64,000 bases of DNA from Ruminococcus flavefaciens ATCC 19208 (GCF_000518765.1 NZ_KI912489.1:636503-700502), one strand, 5' to 3'; shown: positions 25,823 through 33,486, numbered from the stretch's first letter. Notes: generated from the sequence alone by a model not told the origin. Program-made: numbers and translations.

Positions 25823-25878
25823 TGTTTTCACCCTTTCGTTAGTAAGAATTCCGGGAGCTTTTCCCTTGTGTTGACATC

Positions 25879-25907
25879 ATTATATCACGGCATTACGGAA
25901 ATGTCAA
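25879..25907 (-). promoter_or_regulatory. Promoter of small ORF-HTH-tRNA array 1
   Basis: TTGACA (25902-25907), 17 bp, TATAAT (25879-25884) on the minus strand. CAAGTAAACC (from 25906), at the upstream edge, is shared with the unit-2 promoter and may be a common operator. Confidence 0.85.
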
Positions 25908-25928
25908 GTAAACCTGTGGTATAGTTTT

Positions 25929-25973
25929 TATCGGCAAGAATTTCTATGCATTATCATTGATTTCTTGCCGATA
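25929..25973. promoter_or_regulatory. Inverted-repeat operator at the Fic promoter
   Basis: Perfect 12-bp arms TATCGGCAAGAA (25929-25940) and TTCTTGCCGATA (25962-25973) lie 33 bp apart centre to centre. The right arm overlaps the -35/spacer region of the Fic promoter. It is a likely target of the HTH domain of the Fic protein itself. Confidence 0.65.
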
Positions 25974-25985
25974 ATATGATATAAT
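25957..25985 (+). promoter_or_regulatory. Promoter of the Fic gene
   Basis: TTGATT (25957-25962), 17 bp, TATAAT (25980-25985), 20 bp before the start codon. Confidence 0.75.
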
Positions 25986-26005
25986 AGAACTATGGAGGTG
26001 ATACC

Positions 26006-26896
26006 GTGGAATACAGAAGCGTAGCTGAAATGGCTGAATTATGGGGGATATCCGAGCGTACAGTCCGCAACTACTGTGCGGAAAGACGCATCGAAGGCGC
26101 TGTCCTTATCGGCAAAACATGGAAAATCCCTGCCGATGCTGTCAGACCGGGACGCCGAAAACTGAAACGTCCAGAGACACTGCTTGAGGTTCTCAGAGAG
26201 CAGAAAAGCAGCAATCAGCACGGCGGTATCTATCACAAGTTACAGATCGAGCTGACCTATAATTCCAACCATATTGAGGGAAGCAAGCTCACCCATGACC
26301 AGACGCGATATATATTCGAGACCAACACCTTAGGCTTTGAAAATGAAGCTGTCAACGTTGACGATATCGTCGAGACGGTCAACCACTTCCGCTGTATCGA
26401 CTATGTTATTGAGAACGCAGAAAAGCCTTTAACAGAGGCGTTTATCAAGGAGCTTCACAAGATGCTGAAAACAGGTACCTCCGACAGCAGAAAGGAATGG
26501 TTTGCAGTTGGCAAGTATAAGAAGTTCGCTAATGAAGTCGGCGGCGAAATGACTGCTGCTCCCGATGAAGTGCCTGCACAAATGAAAAAGCTCGTATCAC
26601 AGTACAACGACCTGAAAGAGATCACACTTGAAGATATAATTGACTTCCACTATCAGTTTGAATCCATACATCCATTTCAGGACGGCAACGGCAGAGTCGG
26701 CAGGCTTATAATGCTGAAGGAGTGCCTGAGTCACGATATAGTTCCATTTATCATATCCGACGATCTGAAGATGTTCTATTATCGCGGACTAAAGAACTGG
26801 GAACAGGAACGTGGCTGGCTGACGGATACAGTGCTGACTGCACAGGACCGTTTCAAGGCTTATCTTGATTATTTTCAGATCAGATATCAGGAGTGA
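26006..26896 (+). CDS. HTH-Fic domain protein (predicted AMP transferase)
   Basis: This 296-residue protein has an N-terminal excisionase/MerR-like HTH (about 1-45: SVAEMAELWGISERTVRNYC), an inhibitory-helix-like segment S-N-x-I-E-G (about 92-97) and the complete Fic active site HPFQDGNGRVGR (about 222-233). Complete Fic motifs transfer AMP or related groups to target proteins; the N-terminal S-x-x-x-E-G would keep it autoinhibited (class II). The HTH suggests autoregulation through the inverted repeat in its promoter. The MGMT gene follows eight bases later. Confidence 0.88.
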   Translation: MEYRSVAEMAELWGISERTVRNYCAERRIEGAVLIGKTWKIPADAVRPGRRKLKRPETLLEVLREQKSSNQHGGIYHKLQIELTYNSNHIEGSKLTHDQTRYIFETNTLGFENEAVNVDDIVETVNHFRCIDYVIENAEKPLTEAFIKELHKMLKTGTSDSRKEWFAVGKYKKFANEVGGEMTAAPDEVPAQMKKLVSQYNDLKEITLEDIIDFHYQFESIHPFQDGNGRVGRLIMLKECLSHDIVPFIISDDLKMFYYRGLKNWEQERGWLTDTVLTAQDRFKAYLDYFQIRYQE

Positions 26897-26903
26897 TGAA
26901 AGC

Positions 26904-27401
26904 ATGAGTAACACATTTCACTATACCTCTCCCTTCGGTGGTATCACCCTCTCCAGTGACAGTGAAACACTGACAGGCTTATGGTTCGACGGGCAGAAAT
27001 ACTTTCCCCATAAGCTCATATCGGAAAGCACCGAAGCAGAGCTGCCGATATTTACGCAGACCTGCAACTGGCTCGATATTTATTTTGGCGGAAAAGAGCC
27101 GGGCTTCACTCCGCCTATAAGTCTGCACACAACGCCGTTCCGAAAGGTAGTGTACGACATACTTCTTACGATACCTTACGGACAGACAATGACCTATGGC
27201 GAGATAGCAAATATCATCGCAAATCAGCAAGGTGCTGAGCATATGTCGGCTCAGGCAGTCGGCAGCGCTGTGGGACATAACCCTATCTCGATAATAATTC
27301 CCTGTCACAGAGTTGTCGGAGCGGACGGCAATCTGACAGGCTATGCAGGCGGTTTGGATAAAAAGACAGCCCTTCTGAAACTTGAGAAGTACGAAATATA
27401 A
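26904..27401 (+). CDS. ogt: Methylated-DNA-protein cysteine S-methyltransferase
   Basis: A 165-residue O6-alkylguanine-DNA alkyltransferase with the active site IPCHRVV (Cys134 accepts the alkyl group) and the preceding wing P-Y-G-Q-T-M-T-Y-G-E-I. There is no AdaA part. It starts at the ATG after AGGAG, seven bases past the Fic stop, so it is co-transcribed with Fic. A longer frame into the Fic gene is rejected. A terminator follows. Confidence 0.92.
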   Translation: MSNTFHYTSPFGGITLSSDSETLTGLWFDGQKYFPHKLISESTEAELPIFTQTCNWLDIYFGGKEPGFTPPISLHTTPFRKVVYDILLTIPYGQTMTYGEIANIIANQQGAEHMSAQAVGSAVGHNPISIIIPCHRVVGADGNLTGYAGGLDKKTALLKLEKYEI

Positions 27402-27404
27402 TGA

Positions 27405-27432
27405 AAAAGGCAGCCGCAATGGCTGCCTTCTT
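27405..27432. terminator. Bidirectional terminator
   Basis: AAGGCAGCC GCAAT GGCTGCCTT lies between the convergent MGMT and hydrolase genes, with A- and T-rich flanks. Confidence 0.85.
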
Positions 27433-27452
27433 ACTGTTCACGATATTTATCA

Positions 27453-28073
27453 TCAGATTTTTATAACTACCTCTATGCCGCTGTCAACAGCCTTGCGGAA
27501 TTTCTCACCGTCAGCAGGACTTCCTACGACTGTTCCGTAGTGGATAGGTATCGCGTACTTCGGACGGATAGTGTTAGCGAGCTCCGCAGCCTGTAAAGCA
27601 TCGGTAGTGTAAGTTCCTCCCGCAGGAATAAGAGCAATGTCACACTTCACTTGTTTGTTGTCGGGAGTGATGTCCGTATCGCCTGCAATGTAAATGCGTC
27701 CGTGGTCGGGACTGTCGATGATGTATCCCAGCCAGCCGTTGGACTTGGGGTGGAAGGGCTTGCCTATGTTGTACGCAGGAACAGCCTCAAATCTGATACC
27801 GAGGACCTCAAACTTCTCGCCTGCGGAGACCTGTTTCACAGTCAGACCAAGTTCCTTCGACTCGTTTACAGTGTCCGGACAGACGATGATAGTGTCGGAC
27901 TTCATCACCTTGCGGATATCATCAGGGGAGTAGTGGTCGAAGTGGCTGTGTGTGATGAGGATAATGTCAGCATCGTGCGGTGCGCAGTTGATGTTATACG
28001 GATCGGAGTAAATGATCTTTCCTTCGTCAACGCGGATACTGCTGTGTTCGTTTATGGTTATGAAATCAAGCAT
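27453..28073 (-). CDS. Metallo-beta-lactamase-fold hydrolase (UlaG-like)
   Basis: A 206-residue metal-dependent hydrolase with H-S-H-F-D-H (residues 42-47), I-A-G-D-T-D and P-I-H-Y-G near the end, the metal ligands of the UlaG/YcfL-like branch (COG2220). It probably binds Mn or Zn and hydrolyses phosphoesters or lactones; the substrate is unknown. It is a single gene with a short upstream region. Confidence 0.85.
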   Translation of the reverse strand: MLDFITINEHSSIRVDEGKIIYSDPYNINCAPHDADIILITHSHFDHYSPDDIRKVMKSDTIIVCPDTVNESKELGLTVKQVSAGEKFEVLGIRFEAVPAYNIGKPFHPKSNGWLGYIIDSPDHGRIYIAGDTDITPDNKQVKCDIALIPAGGTYTTDALQAAELANTIRPKYAIPIHYGTVVGSPADGEKFRKAVDSGIEVVIKI

Positions 28074-28181
28074 GGTGAGACCTCCCTGTGGAAATTATTT
28101 TTCCAATTATAACACATATTATCGGGAATAGCAAGCAATTTCTCGATGTTCATATAAAACCTGTGTATTATAGAGCTTTTA

Positions 28182-28210
28182 TTGACACGGCAGTGATGCT
28201 ATGGTATAAT
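28182..28210 (+). promoter_or_regulatory. Promoter of acetyltransferase 1
   Basis: TTGACA (28182-28187), 17 bp, TATAAT (28205-28210). The same sequence recurs at 28827 but lacks five bases of the spacer. Confidence 0.85.
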
Positions 28211-28256
28211 GTTTACTAATATAAATCGAGATTTGTAAGACGATTGAGGAAGTAGA

Positions 28257-28706
28257 ATGTATATTGTTACAGCAGAAGAAAACCAGATAAAAACAATTGT
28301 AGATATATCTGTCAGAGCATTTGAAACAGACGTAAATGTCGGCGGTGCAAAAGGTGACTGTCCGCCCGGATATGATTCGGTAGAATGGCATAAACAGATG
28401 GCTCAAGAGGGGCATTTGTATCAAGCAATGATAGGAAAAGATATTGTGGGAGCAGCCGTCATATTCCCGGATGAAACAAAAAACAGTGTGTACATTGGCA
28501 GAATTTTCATCGACAGCGTCTATCATAGAAAAGGTTATGGAATTCGTTTAATGGAGTGCATAGAAAAGAACTATCCATTTGCCGCGGAGTTTGATCTTGA
28601 CACTCCAAGCTGGAATGTACGGACAAACGCTTTTTACGAAAAATTAGGGTATCAGATCATAAAAGAAGAGGACGGTTTTGTTTTTTACAGGAAGACGAGA
28701 AAGTGA
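28257..28706 (+). CDS. GNAT-family N-acetyltransferase
   Basis: A 149-residue acetyltransferase. The acetyl-CoA-binding motif A is seen as I-D-S-V-Y-H-R-K-G-Y-G-I-R-L-M (about 88-102), followed by N-A-F-Y-E-K-L-G-Y, both typical of GNAT folds. The substrate is unknown. It has its own promoter and is followed by a hairpin shared with the next acetyltransferase. Confidence 0.85.
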   Translation: MYIVTAEENQIKTIVDISVRAFETDVNVGGAKGDCPPGYDSVEWHKQMAQEGHLYQAMIGKDIVGAAVIFPDETKNSVYIGRIFIDSVYHRKGYGIRLMECIEKNYPFAAEFDLDTPSWNVRTNAFYEKLGYQIIKEEDGFVFYRKTRK

Positions 28707-28771
28707 ACTTCATTTAATTTAGGTTCTCACATAAATACTGATTTATCTCCGCAGCATAAACAAATACAATG

Positions 28772-28850
28772 CCCCTGAGCGTTAATTGAAACGTTCAGGG
28801 GAAGAACTCCGCACAGCGGTGTTTTATTGACACGGCAGTGATGCTATAAT
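28772..28850 (+). repeat. Hairpin plus degenerate promoter, duplicated unit
   Basis: The hairpin CCCCTGAGCGTT / AACGTTCAGGGG (28772-28801) is repeated exactly at 29372-29401. TTGACA (28827-28832) and TATAAT (28845-28850) follow but only 12 bp apart, while the homologous promoter at 28182 has 17 bp. Confidence 0.75.
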
Positions 28851-28888
28851 TTACTAATACAAATCGGAGATCAAGGAGCTGATAAACT

Positions 28889-29362
28889 GTGAAGATAGAA
28901 TACAGAAAAGCTGAAACAGAAGATGCGGAAATGCTGGTAAATATCTATAACGCATCATTTTACAGCGATTACAGGAGATTTGGTGCTTGTCCCGGTTATG
29001 GTAAAACGATAGAAATGATGGAAGCTTCAATAAGAGATAATCCGAAATATATCATACTATGCGATAATAAACCTGTTGGGTGCGTTTCCTGTAAAATGCA
29101 GGAAATGAGAGTGTATGAGATCACTTGCCTGTGCATTGTTCCTGAGTATCAGGGAAAAGGAATAGGTACACAAGCGGTTAGGTTCGTAAAGACTCTTTAT
29201 GAGGATTGGGAGAAGATAACTTTAGTAACACCTGTGGACAAGAAAGAAAATGTTAAGTTCTATACCGAAAAATGCGGATTCCGTATAGTATCCACCGAAA
29301 CAGACGGTAATGTTGAGCTTGCTCGGTTCGTTCTGGAAAAGCAGATATTAACAGCAGAATAA
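28889..29362 (+). CDS. GNAT-family N-acetyltransferase
   Basis: A 157-residue protein from a GTG start (AAGGAG upstream). Motif A is I-V-P-E-Y-Q-G-K-G-I-G-T-Q-A-V (about 90-104) and motif B is V-K-F-Y-T-E-K-C-G-F. It is not closely similar to the preceding acetyltransferase, but both have copies of the same promoter and hairpin. The shortened promoter spacer suggests weak expression. Confidence 0.85.
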   Translation: MKIEYRKAETEDAEMLVNIYNASFYSDYRRFGACPGYGKTIEMMEASIRDNPKYIILCDNKPVGCVSCKMQEMRVYEITCLCIVPEYQGKGIGTQAVRFVKTLYEDWEKITLVTPVDKKENVKFYTEKCGFRIVSTETDGNVELARFVLEKQILTAE

Positions 29363-29371
29363 AACACAATG

Positions 29372-29401
29372 CCCCTGAGCGTTAATTGAAACGTTCAGGG
29401 G
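29372..29401. terminator. Hairpin between acetyltransferase and AraC copy B
   Basis: Perfect 12-bp stem CCCCTGAGCGTT / AACGTTCAGGGG. The minus-strand side leads into GTGTTTTATT. It is shared with 28772. Confidence 0.7.
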
Positions 29402-29419
29402 CAAAACTGTACGTGCGTT

Positions 29420-30289
29420 TTATTCACTTACAACAGGAATCCATATCTGGCTTTTGTAGTCGGGGGACAGCATATCTCCGTCGGGATAAGCCTCGATGTC
29501 CATTTCGTAGGTGGGAGTGTAGTCCGATGTGGGGAAGAACTCCGCACAAAGCTCGTGCCAGAGCTGTTGTATAGCCTCGGGCATGGGACCTGTACACTCT
29601 GCCACTACCCACGTTCTTGCAGGGATAGTGTTCACACGGAAGCCCTCGGGAGCAACAGTATCGGGAGCACATTCCACGGCGATACCGTAGTCGAAGGTCT
29701 CGGCATTGGAGTGACCGTTGCCGTAGCAGGTACCGTAGATAAAAGTGCTGTCCGATGCGTGTTCAAGCAGAGTTGTGATAGTGCCGTCGGACTTGGCTCT
29801 GCCCCAGAATTCGGGGATAGTGTTCTTGTTCTGTTCACCAACAACTGTGTGCTGCTCAACCTTTTCAAGCACTGTGAATGCGTCCTTTTTAACGATGTTA
29901 TAATTCATGGAATTACCGCCTTTCAAAATGATCTGCACCTTGAAACGGGAAAATGAACGAAGCCTACCTCCCTCACGCTTTGCCTCAGTAGGCGTTACGC
30001 CGTGGAAGCGTGTGAACGCTCTTGTGAAGCTCTCGGGAGACTCATAGCCGTATTTCAGCGCCGTGTCGATGACCTTTACGTCCGTTTTCATAAGCTCACT
30101 GCCGGCAAGTGTGAGCCGCCTGTTACGGATGTATTCGCCTACGGTGATACCGCACAGTATACCGAATATCTTCTGGAAATAGTAGGGCGAGCAAGCCGCC
30201 TGCCTTGCGACCTCCGCCATGTCAAGCTCGTCGGTGATGTGCACTTCGATGTAGTCGATAGCTTTCTGAATACCTGTGGCTAAGTTCAT
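29420..30289 (-). CDS. AraC-family regulator with GyrI-like effector domain (copy B)
   Basis: This 289-residue near-duplicate of the protein at 15048-15917 has an HTH pair in residues 1-110 and a GyrI-like domain after 125. Differences are scattered single substitutions. Its upstream DNA is uninterrupted, unlike copy A. It stands 97 bp after the DUF2262-like gene of the same block, whose promoter is far upstream, so it may be read from that promoter or its own. Confidence 0.9.
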   Translation of the reverse strand: MNLATGIQKAIDYIEVHITDELDMAEVARQAACSPYYFQKIFGILCGITVGEYIRNRRLTLAGSELMKTDVKVIDTALKYGYESPESFTRAFTRFHGVTPTEAKREGGRLRSFSRFKVQIILKGGNSMNYNIVKKDAFTVLEKVEQHTVVGEQNKNTIPEFWGRAKSDGTITTLLEHASDSTFIYGTCYGNGHSNAETFDYGIAVECAPDTVAPEGFRVNTIPARTWVVAECTGPMPEAIQQLWHELCAEFFPTSDYTPTYEMDIEAYPDGDMLSPDYKSQIWIPVVSE

Positions 30290-30386
30290 TGGTTTTCCCT
30301 CCTTTAGTGTGATTTCATTATAACATCGTGGGAGTTTGCTGTCCTGATATTTTGTGGCTTTTGGTGTCAGGCGGATTTATAGTGGT

Positions 30387-30890
30387 TTATCCCGCAAGTG
30401 AACAGGACAGTATCTCACCGGTGCTTTTGGCTTCAATCACGATCTCATGGTCAGTGAACAAGCCGTCAGCAGGTATCCTGAATGTTATCTCGCCATTGTT
30501 TGTAATGAGTATTTCAAAAACAGCAATCTCTTTTATGAATTTTTCTTTTGGCATTGGCGGAACATTGTCCTCTTTGCCGTCGCCCCATATCTCGACCATA
30601 CCGTTTTCGTCCATAAATTCAGCCGCGGCACACTCCTTGACCTTTCTGTCCCATTCCTCCATATTTTCGTAAAGCATATGGAACACGGCGAGTGATTTTT
30701 CAATGGTTGGGTTCTCGCTTGGGTATTCATCAATATCAAGCAAAATGTCACAATCATAATTGTCCCATTTCACTGTGCCTTTGTACTCTGAAACGTCGTC
30801 TGCATCGGTAAAATCACAGTATTTGTCGTGAATGACTTTGAGCTCTCTTTCAGGCTTTTTACTGCCGAATAATTTCGATAAAAATGACAT
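30387..30890 (-). CDS. DUF2262-like protein
   Basis: A 167-residue soluble protein with W-D-N-Y-D-C-D-I-L-L-D-I-D-E-Y (about 41-55) and an acidic C-terminal half containing E-I-W-G-D-G-K. This resembles the DUF2262 family from memory; function unknown. One base separates it from the methyltransferase stop, so it is translationally linked. It takes the slot held by an AAA ATPase in block A. Confidence 0.65.
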   Translation of the reverse strand: MSFLSKLFGSKKPERELKVIHDKYCDFTDADDVSEYKGTVKWDNYDCDILLDIDEYPSENPTIEKSLAVFHMLYENMEEWDRKVKECAAAEFMDENGMVEIWGDGKEDNVPPMPKEKFIKEIAVFEILITNNGEITFRIPADGLFTDHEIVIEAKSTGEILSCSLAG

Positions 30891-30891
30891 A

Positions 30892-31521
30892 TTACACCTC
30901 GTTTTTCTTAAAATCCAGCCTCACAAGTGCCTTGCCGTTGGGGAGCGGTTCGGACTTCTGCAATATCAGCGAGTAGCCTATTTCCTTCATGGCAGCCGTG
31001 AGTGCCTTTTCCTCCATTTGGTGATGAACCTCGTCAAGCCTGTCGAAAGCTCGCAGGTACGGCGACTCCGACACCCACTGCTCCACGTCGGTGTTTATCT
31101 GTATCACGCAGGAAACGTACCAGGGAGCGGTCTGCAAAACGGCTCGCTGGAACGCTCCGTAGCCGATGTACTCAATAAGCAGATTCGCTATCAGAAGCTG
31201 TGCCTGTGGGAGCTTCTCTGCCTCGTTTATAAGGTCGATATGCAGGCACTCCAGAACTCCCGAGAGCTGAGTAAATCGCTGAGATACCGCGCTGAGGTAG
31301 TCCGCATTGATGTCCACACCGTAGACTGTGCGGAACTTGTCGGTGCCGATATGTTCAAGTCCGTTTCCGCCTGCAACTCCCAGAACTGCCGCAGTCTCCA
31401 CAGGATAGGCGGCGAACTGCTCCTTCATTATGGAATCGAGTGCCTGAAGCTGCCGCACAGAATCAAGGCTCATGTGCTTTTCGTAGTCGTCAAGACTTAT
31501 TTCTTCCCATGGGTTGCTCAT
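30892..31521 (-). CDS. SAM-dependent methyltransferase (copy B, intact)
   Basis: A 209-residue class I methyltransferase: motif I V-L-G-V-A-G-G-N-G-L-E-H (about 46-57), V-Y-G-V-D-I-N-A-D-Y as acidic loop, then I-A-N-L-L-I-E-Y-I-G. Target unknown. The start at 31521 forms an ATGA overlap with the kinase gene upstream, so this start is firm. The equivalent gene in block A has a stop at codon 24. Confidence 0.82.
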   Translation of the reverse strand: MSNPWEEISLDDYEKHMSLDSVRQLQALDSIMKEQFAAYPVETAAVLGVAGGNGLEHIGTDKFRTVYGVDINADYLSAVSQRFTQLSGVLECLHIDLINEAEKLPQAQLLIANLLIEYIGYGAFQRAVLQTAPWYVSCVIQINTDVEQWVSESPYLRAFDRLDEVHHQMEEKALTAAMKEIGYSLILQKSEPLPNGKALVRLDFKKNEV

Positions 31522-32030
31522 ATACAGCACCTTTCCAAATCGTATTCGTCATTTATCAGAAAATAGTTAAGTCCGTAACTGAGACAGCCGCGGAGATATT
31601 CCTGATTTTCCTGTATTATATCCTCAATACTGATGTCATTGGAGAGCCTTTTCTCGATAGCGTTCCCGAAGCTGACAATGTCACTGAAATGGCTGGTTAT
31701 GTAGCTTTCACTCATAACAAGGCAGATGTATTTTATCTGCGACAGATAGTCGGCGTCAAAGCTGTTCTTCCAGTCAAAGGGAATATAACAGCCCTCGATT
31801 ATGAGATCCTGTTCGTTTTCAATGGCAGTCTTTATCATCTCTTTCAGGATATTCCAGAGGTATGCCGTCAGCTTGTCGTCGTCATAGGGAGTGAGCTCGG
31901 TCTGACCGCTTCTTATAAGCCCCATTTTCAGGTGGTCGATAGACAGGTAAGGGTACTTGTATTTTTCAAGCAGTTTCTGCGCGAGAAGCGTTTTCCCTGT
32001 ATGCGAAGCGCCTGTTATCAGTATTATCAT
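31518..32030 (-). CDS. P-loop nucleoside/nucleotide kinase-like protein
   Basis: A 170-residue protein with Walker A G-A-S-H-T-G-K-T (residues 7-14), I-D-H-L-K-M-G-L and D-L-I-I-E-G-C-Y as Walker B-like strand. It resembles small AAA/zeta-type or adenylate-kinase-like P-loop kinases. No toxin-antitoxin partner is seen. It heads the block B operon and is absent from block A, where the same promoter leads straight into the methyltransferase. Confidence 0.75.
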   Translation of the reverse strand: MIILITGASHTGKTLLAQKLLEKYKYPYLSIDHLKMGLIRSGQTELTPYDDDKLTAYLWNILKEMIKTAIENEQDLIIEGCYIPFDWKNSFDADYLSQIKYICLVMSESYITSHFSDIVSFGNAIEKRLSNDISIEDIIQENQEYLRGCLSYGLNYFLINDEYDLERCCI

Positions 32031-32063
32031 AGTAGCCGCGGCTCCTTTCTGATAGTTTCCATA

Positions 32064-32092
32064 ATTATATCATATTCGGGGGAGTTTTTCAA
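32064..32092 (-). promoter_or_regulatory. Promoter of block B operon
   Basis: Minus strand TTGAAA (32087-32092), 17 bp, TATAAT (32064-32069), almost identical to 17564-17592. Confidence 0.8.
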
Positions 32093-32098
32093 TAAAAA

Positions 32099-32135
32099 AC
32101 AGCTCCTGTCTCTATCTGGACGGGAGCTGTTGTCA
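32099..32135 (-). terminator. Terminator of tRNA array 2
   Basis: On the minus strand AACAGCTCCCGTC / GACAGGAGCTGTT is followed by a T-run. It lies between array 2 and the block B promoter. Confidence 0.8.
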
Positions 32136-32261
32136 GTTATCGCAAAATATGCGACAACTCATTTTAGCAGGAACTGTTGCGTTTTTTGCAACGGTTCATT
32201 TTTCAGTTGTTGCAAATAATACAACAACACATAGTAATGTGCATTTTCTGCGCTTTGCTTT

Positions 32262-32356
32262 TGGCGGTCGTACTGAGACTTGAACTCAGACATCGGAATA
32301 TCCCGATTACTCACAGTTTAGCAAACTGCTGCCTTACCAGTTAGGCTTATGCGACC
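32262..32356 (-). tRNA. tRNA-Ser(GCT), atypical
   Basis: A 95-nt cloverleaf with long variable arm (ATCGG / CCGAT), T-arm CTGAG-TTCAAGT-CTCAG, loop TTGCTAA giving anticodon GCT, and encoded CCA. Acceptor GGTCGCA / TACGACC has one C-A mismatch, so this is a diverged tRNA. Confidence 0.8.
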
Positions 32357-32452
32357 TTGTATAGATCTTGACTTTCCGCAAGGCTAAATGCGCGGAAGAT
32401 TTTAGTGGCTCATAAAAGCTGAACCGCGAAACTGCCAGCGGGGGCTCCCCGC

Positions 32453-32529
32453 TGGTGACGGATGCGGGGCTCGAACCCGGCATTTAGAGGTTGAGAGCCT
32501 CTCGTCCTGACCGATTAGACGAATCCGCC
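32453..32529 (-). tRNA. tRNA-Glu(CTC)
   Basis: Acceptor GGCGGAT / ATCCGTC, anticodon loop CTCTCAA (CTC), encoded CCA. It differs from the tRNA-Glu(TTC) at 45032. Confidence 0.9.
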
Positions 32530-32565
32530 ATGTGTCTCCGCTCAGAAACTGGCGGAGATTATTAT

Positions 32566-32651
32566 TGGTGGGCAAGGTAGGAGTTGAACCTACGGTGTTT
32601 CTACGTCACGGATTTACAGTCCGCTGCAATCGCCACTATGCATACTTGCCC
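32566..32651 (-). tRNA. tRNA-Tyr(GTA), copy 1
   Basis: Acceptor GGGCAAG / CTTGCCC, anticodon loop CTGTAAA (GTA), long variable arm, encoded CCA. Confidence 0.88.
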
Positions 32652-32654
32652 ATG

Positions 32655-32729
32655 TGGGGTAATCGAAGAGAATCGAACTCTCATTTTCAGAGCCACAATC
32701 TGACGTCCTTCCATTAGACGACGACCACC
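32655..32729 (-). tRNA. tRNA-His(GTG)
   Basis: Anticodon loop TTGTGGC (GTG). The His identity pair G-1 : C73 is present before acceptor GTGGTCG / CGATTAC. CCA is encoded. Confidence 0.9.
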
Positions 32730-32832
32730 ATAAATTTATAATATTCTCCGTAAGCGAAAGCAGACTATCGCATTTGTACGGAGTAAGCGAGCCAGCGAGC
32801 GTCAACGTGAAAAGCCCGCAGGGGCTCCCTGC

Positions 32833-32919
32833 TGGTGGGCAAGGTAGGACTCGAACCTACAGCGTTTCTATGTCACGGATTTACAGTCCGCTGCCTTCAC
32901 CAATTCGGCGCACTTACCC
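32833..32919 (-). tRNA. tRNA-Tyr(GTA), copy 2
   Basis: Acceptor GGGTAAG / CTTGCCC (one G-U), anticodon loop CTGTAAA (GTA), long variable arm, encoded CCA. Its D-arm differs from copy 1. Confidence 0.9.
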
Positions 32920-32931
32920 ATATATCGTCAC

Positions 32932-33156
32932 TCATATTCTGGTGACGATTATTATCTTATCTATCGGCACATCAAACATATCCGCAAGTATTATCAGGTT
33001 ATCAATAGTAGGAACGGCGTCCCCACGCATCCACTTGAATATCGCCTGTGGAGTATTGAAACCGCATCTTGCCTGTACATCGGATATTTTGAAGCCTTTG
33101 GATCTGATGATATTCTTGATATTATTTCCTGTTGCCTTTACGTCGATCACCGGCAT
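32932..33156 (-). CDS. XRE-like HTH regulator upstream of tRNA array 2
   Basis: A 74-residue paralogue of the protein at 25329-25559, sharing V-Q-x-x-x-G-F-N-T-P-Q-A-I-F-K-W-M-R-G-D-A. It starts at the ATG nine bases after AAAGGAG. It lies 13 bp upstream of the first tRNA of array 2 on the same strand. As in unit 1, a terminator and a small ORF precede it. Confidence 0.75.
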   Translation of the reverse strand: MPVIDVKATGNNIKNIIRSKGFKISDVQARCGFNTPQAIFKWMRGDAVPTIDNLIILADMFDVPIDKIIIVTRI

Positions 33157-33184
33157 CGTGAGCAACTCCTTTCTCTGTATTATG

Positions 33185-33225
33185 ATAAAAACAAAAACAC
33201 CGCCTGCTTACATACAGACGGTGTT
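33185..33225 (-). terminator. Terminator between small ORF and HTH gene, unit 2
   Basis: Minus strand AACACCGTCTG / CAGGCGGTGTT is followed by TTTTTG and TTTTTA. Counterpart of 25586-25627. Confidence 0.85.
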
Positions 33226-33272
33226 TATCATTTGTATGGATCACAACACAAAGAAAGTGCTCTCCGAAATGA

Positions 33273-33383
33273 CTATCCACTACGTTTATCTGTATGCAGC
33301 ACAAATAGAGCCTCTTCACTCTCGTGATAGAAACTTTCTTCATAGTGTTCGCTATACAGATAGATCATAGTAAACTGTCTCAT
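33273..33383 (-). CDS. Small acidic protein upstream of HTH gene, unit 2
   Basis: A 36-residue peptide, MRQFTMIYLYSEHYEES..., with AAAGGAG nine bases before the ATG. It is unrelated in sequence to the 49-residue peptide in unit 1 but sits in the same position between promoter and terminator. Confidence 0.5.
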   Translation of the reverse strand: MRQFTMIYLYSEHYEESFYHESEEALFVLHTDKRSG

Positions 33384-33457
33384 TTCGGGTAACTCCTTTC
33401 GTAATAATTCTTTTTACAGAGGTCGCTTTCGAGCGTTTCTGTTCTGATTTCACTTGT

Positions 33458-33486
33458 ATTATAGCATAGCTTTTTGGAAAAAGCAA
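33458..33486 (-). promoter_or_regulatory. Promoter of small ORF-HTH-tRNA array 2
   Basis: TTGCTT (33481-33486), 17 bp, TATAAT (33458-33463) on the minus strand. CAAGTAAACC (from 33484) at its upstream edge is shared with unit 1. Confidence 0.75.
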
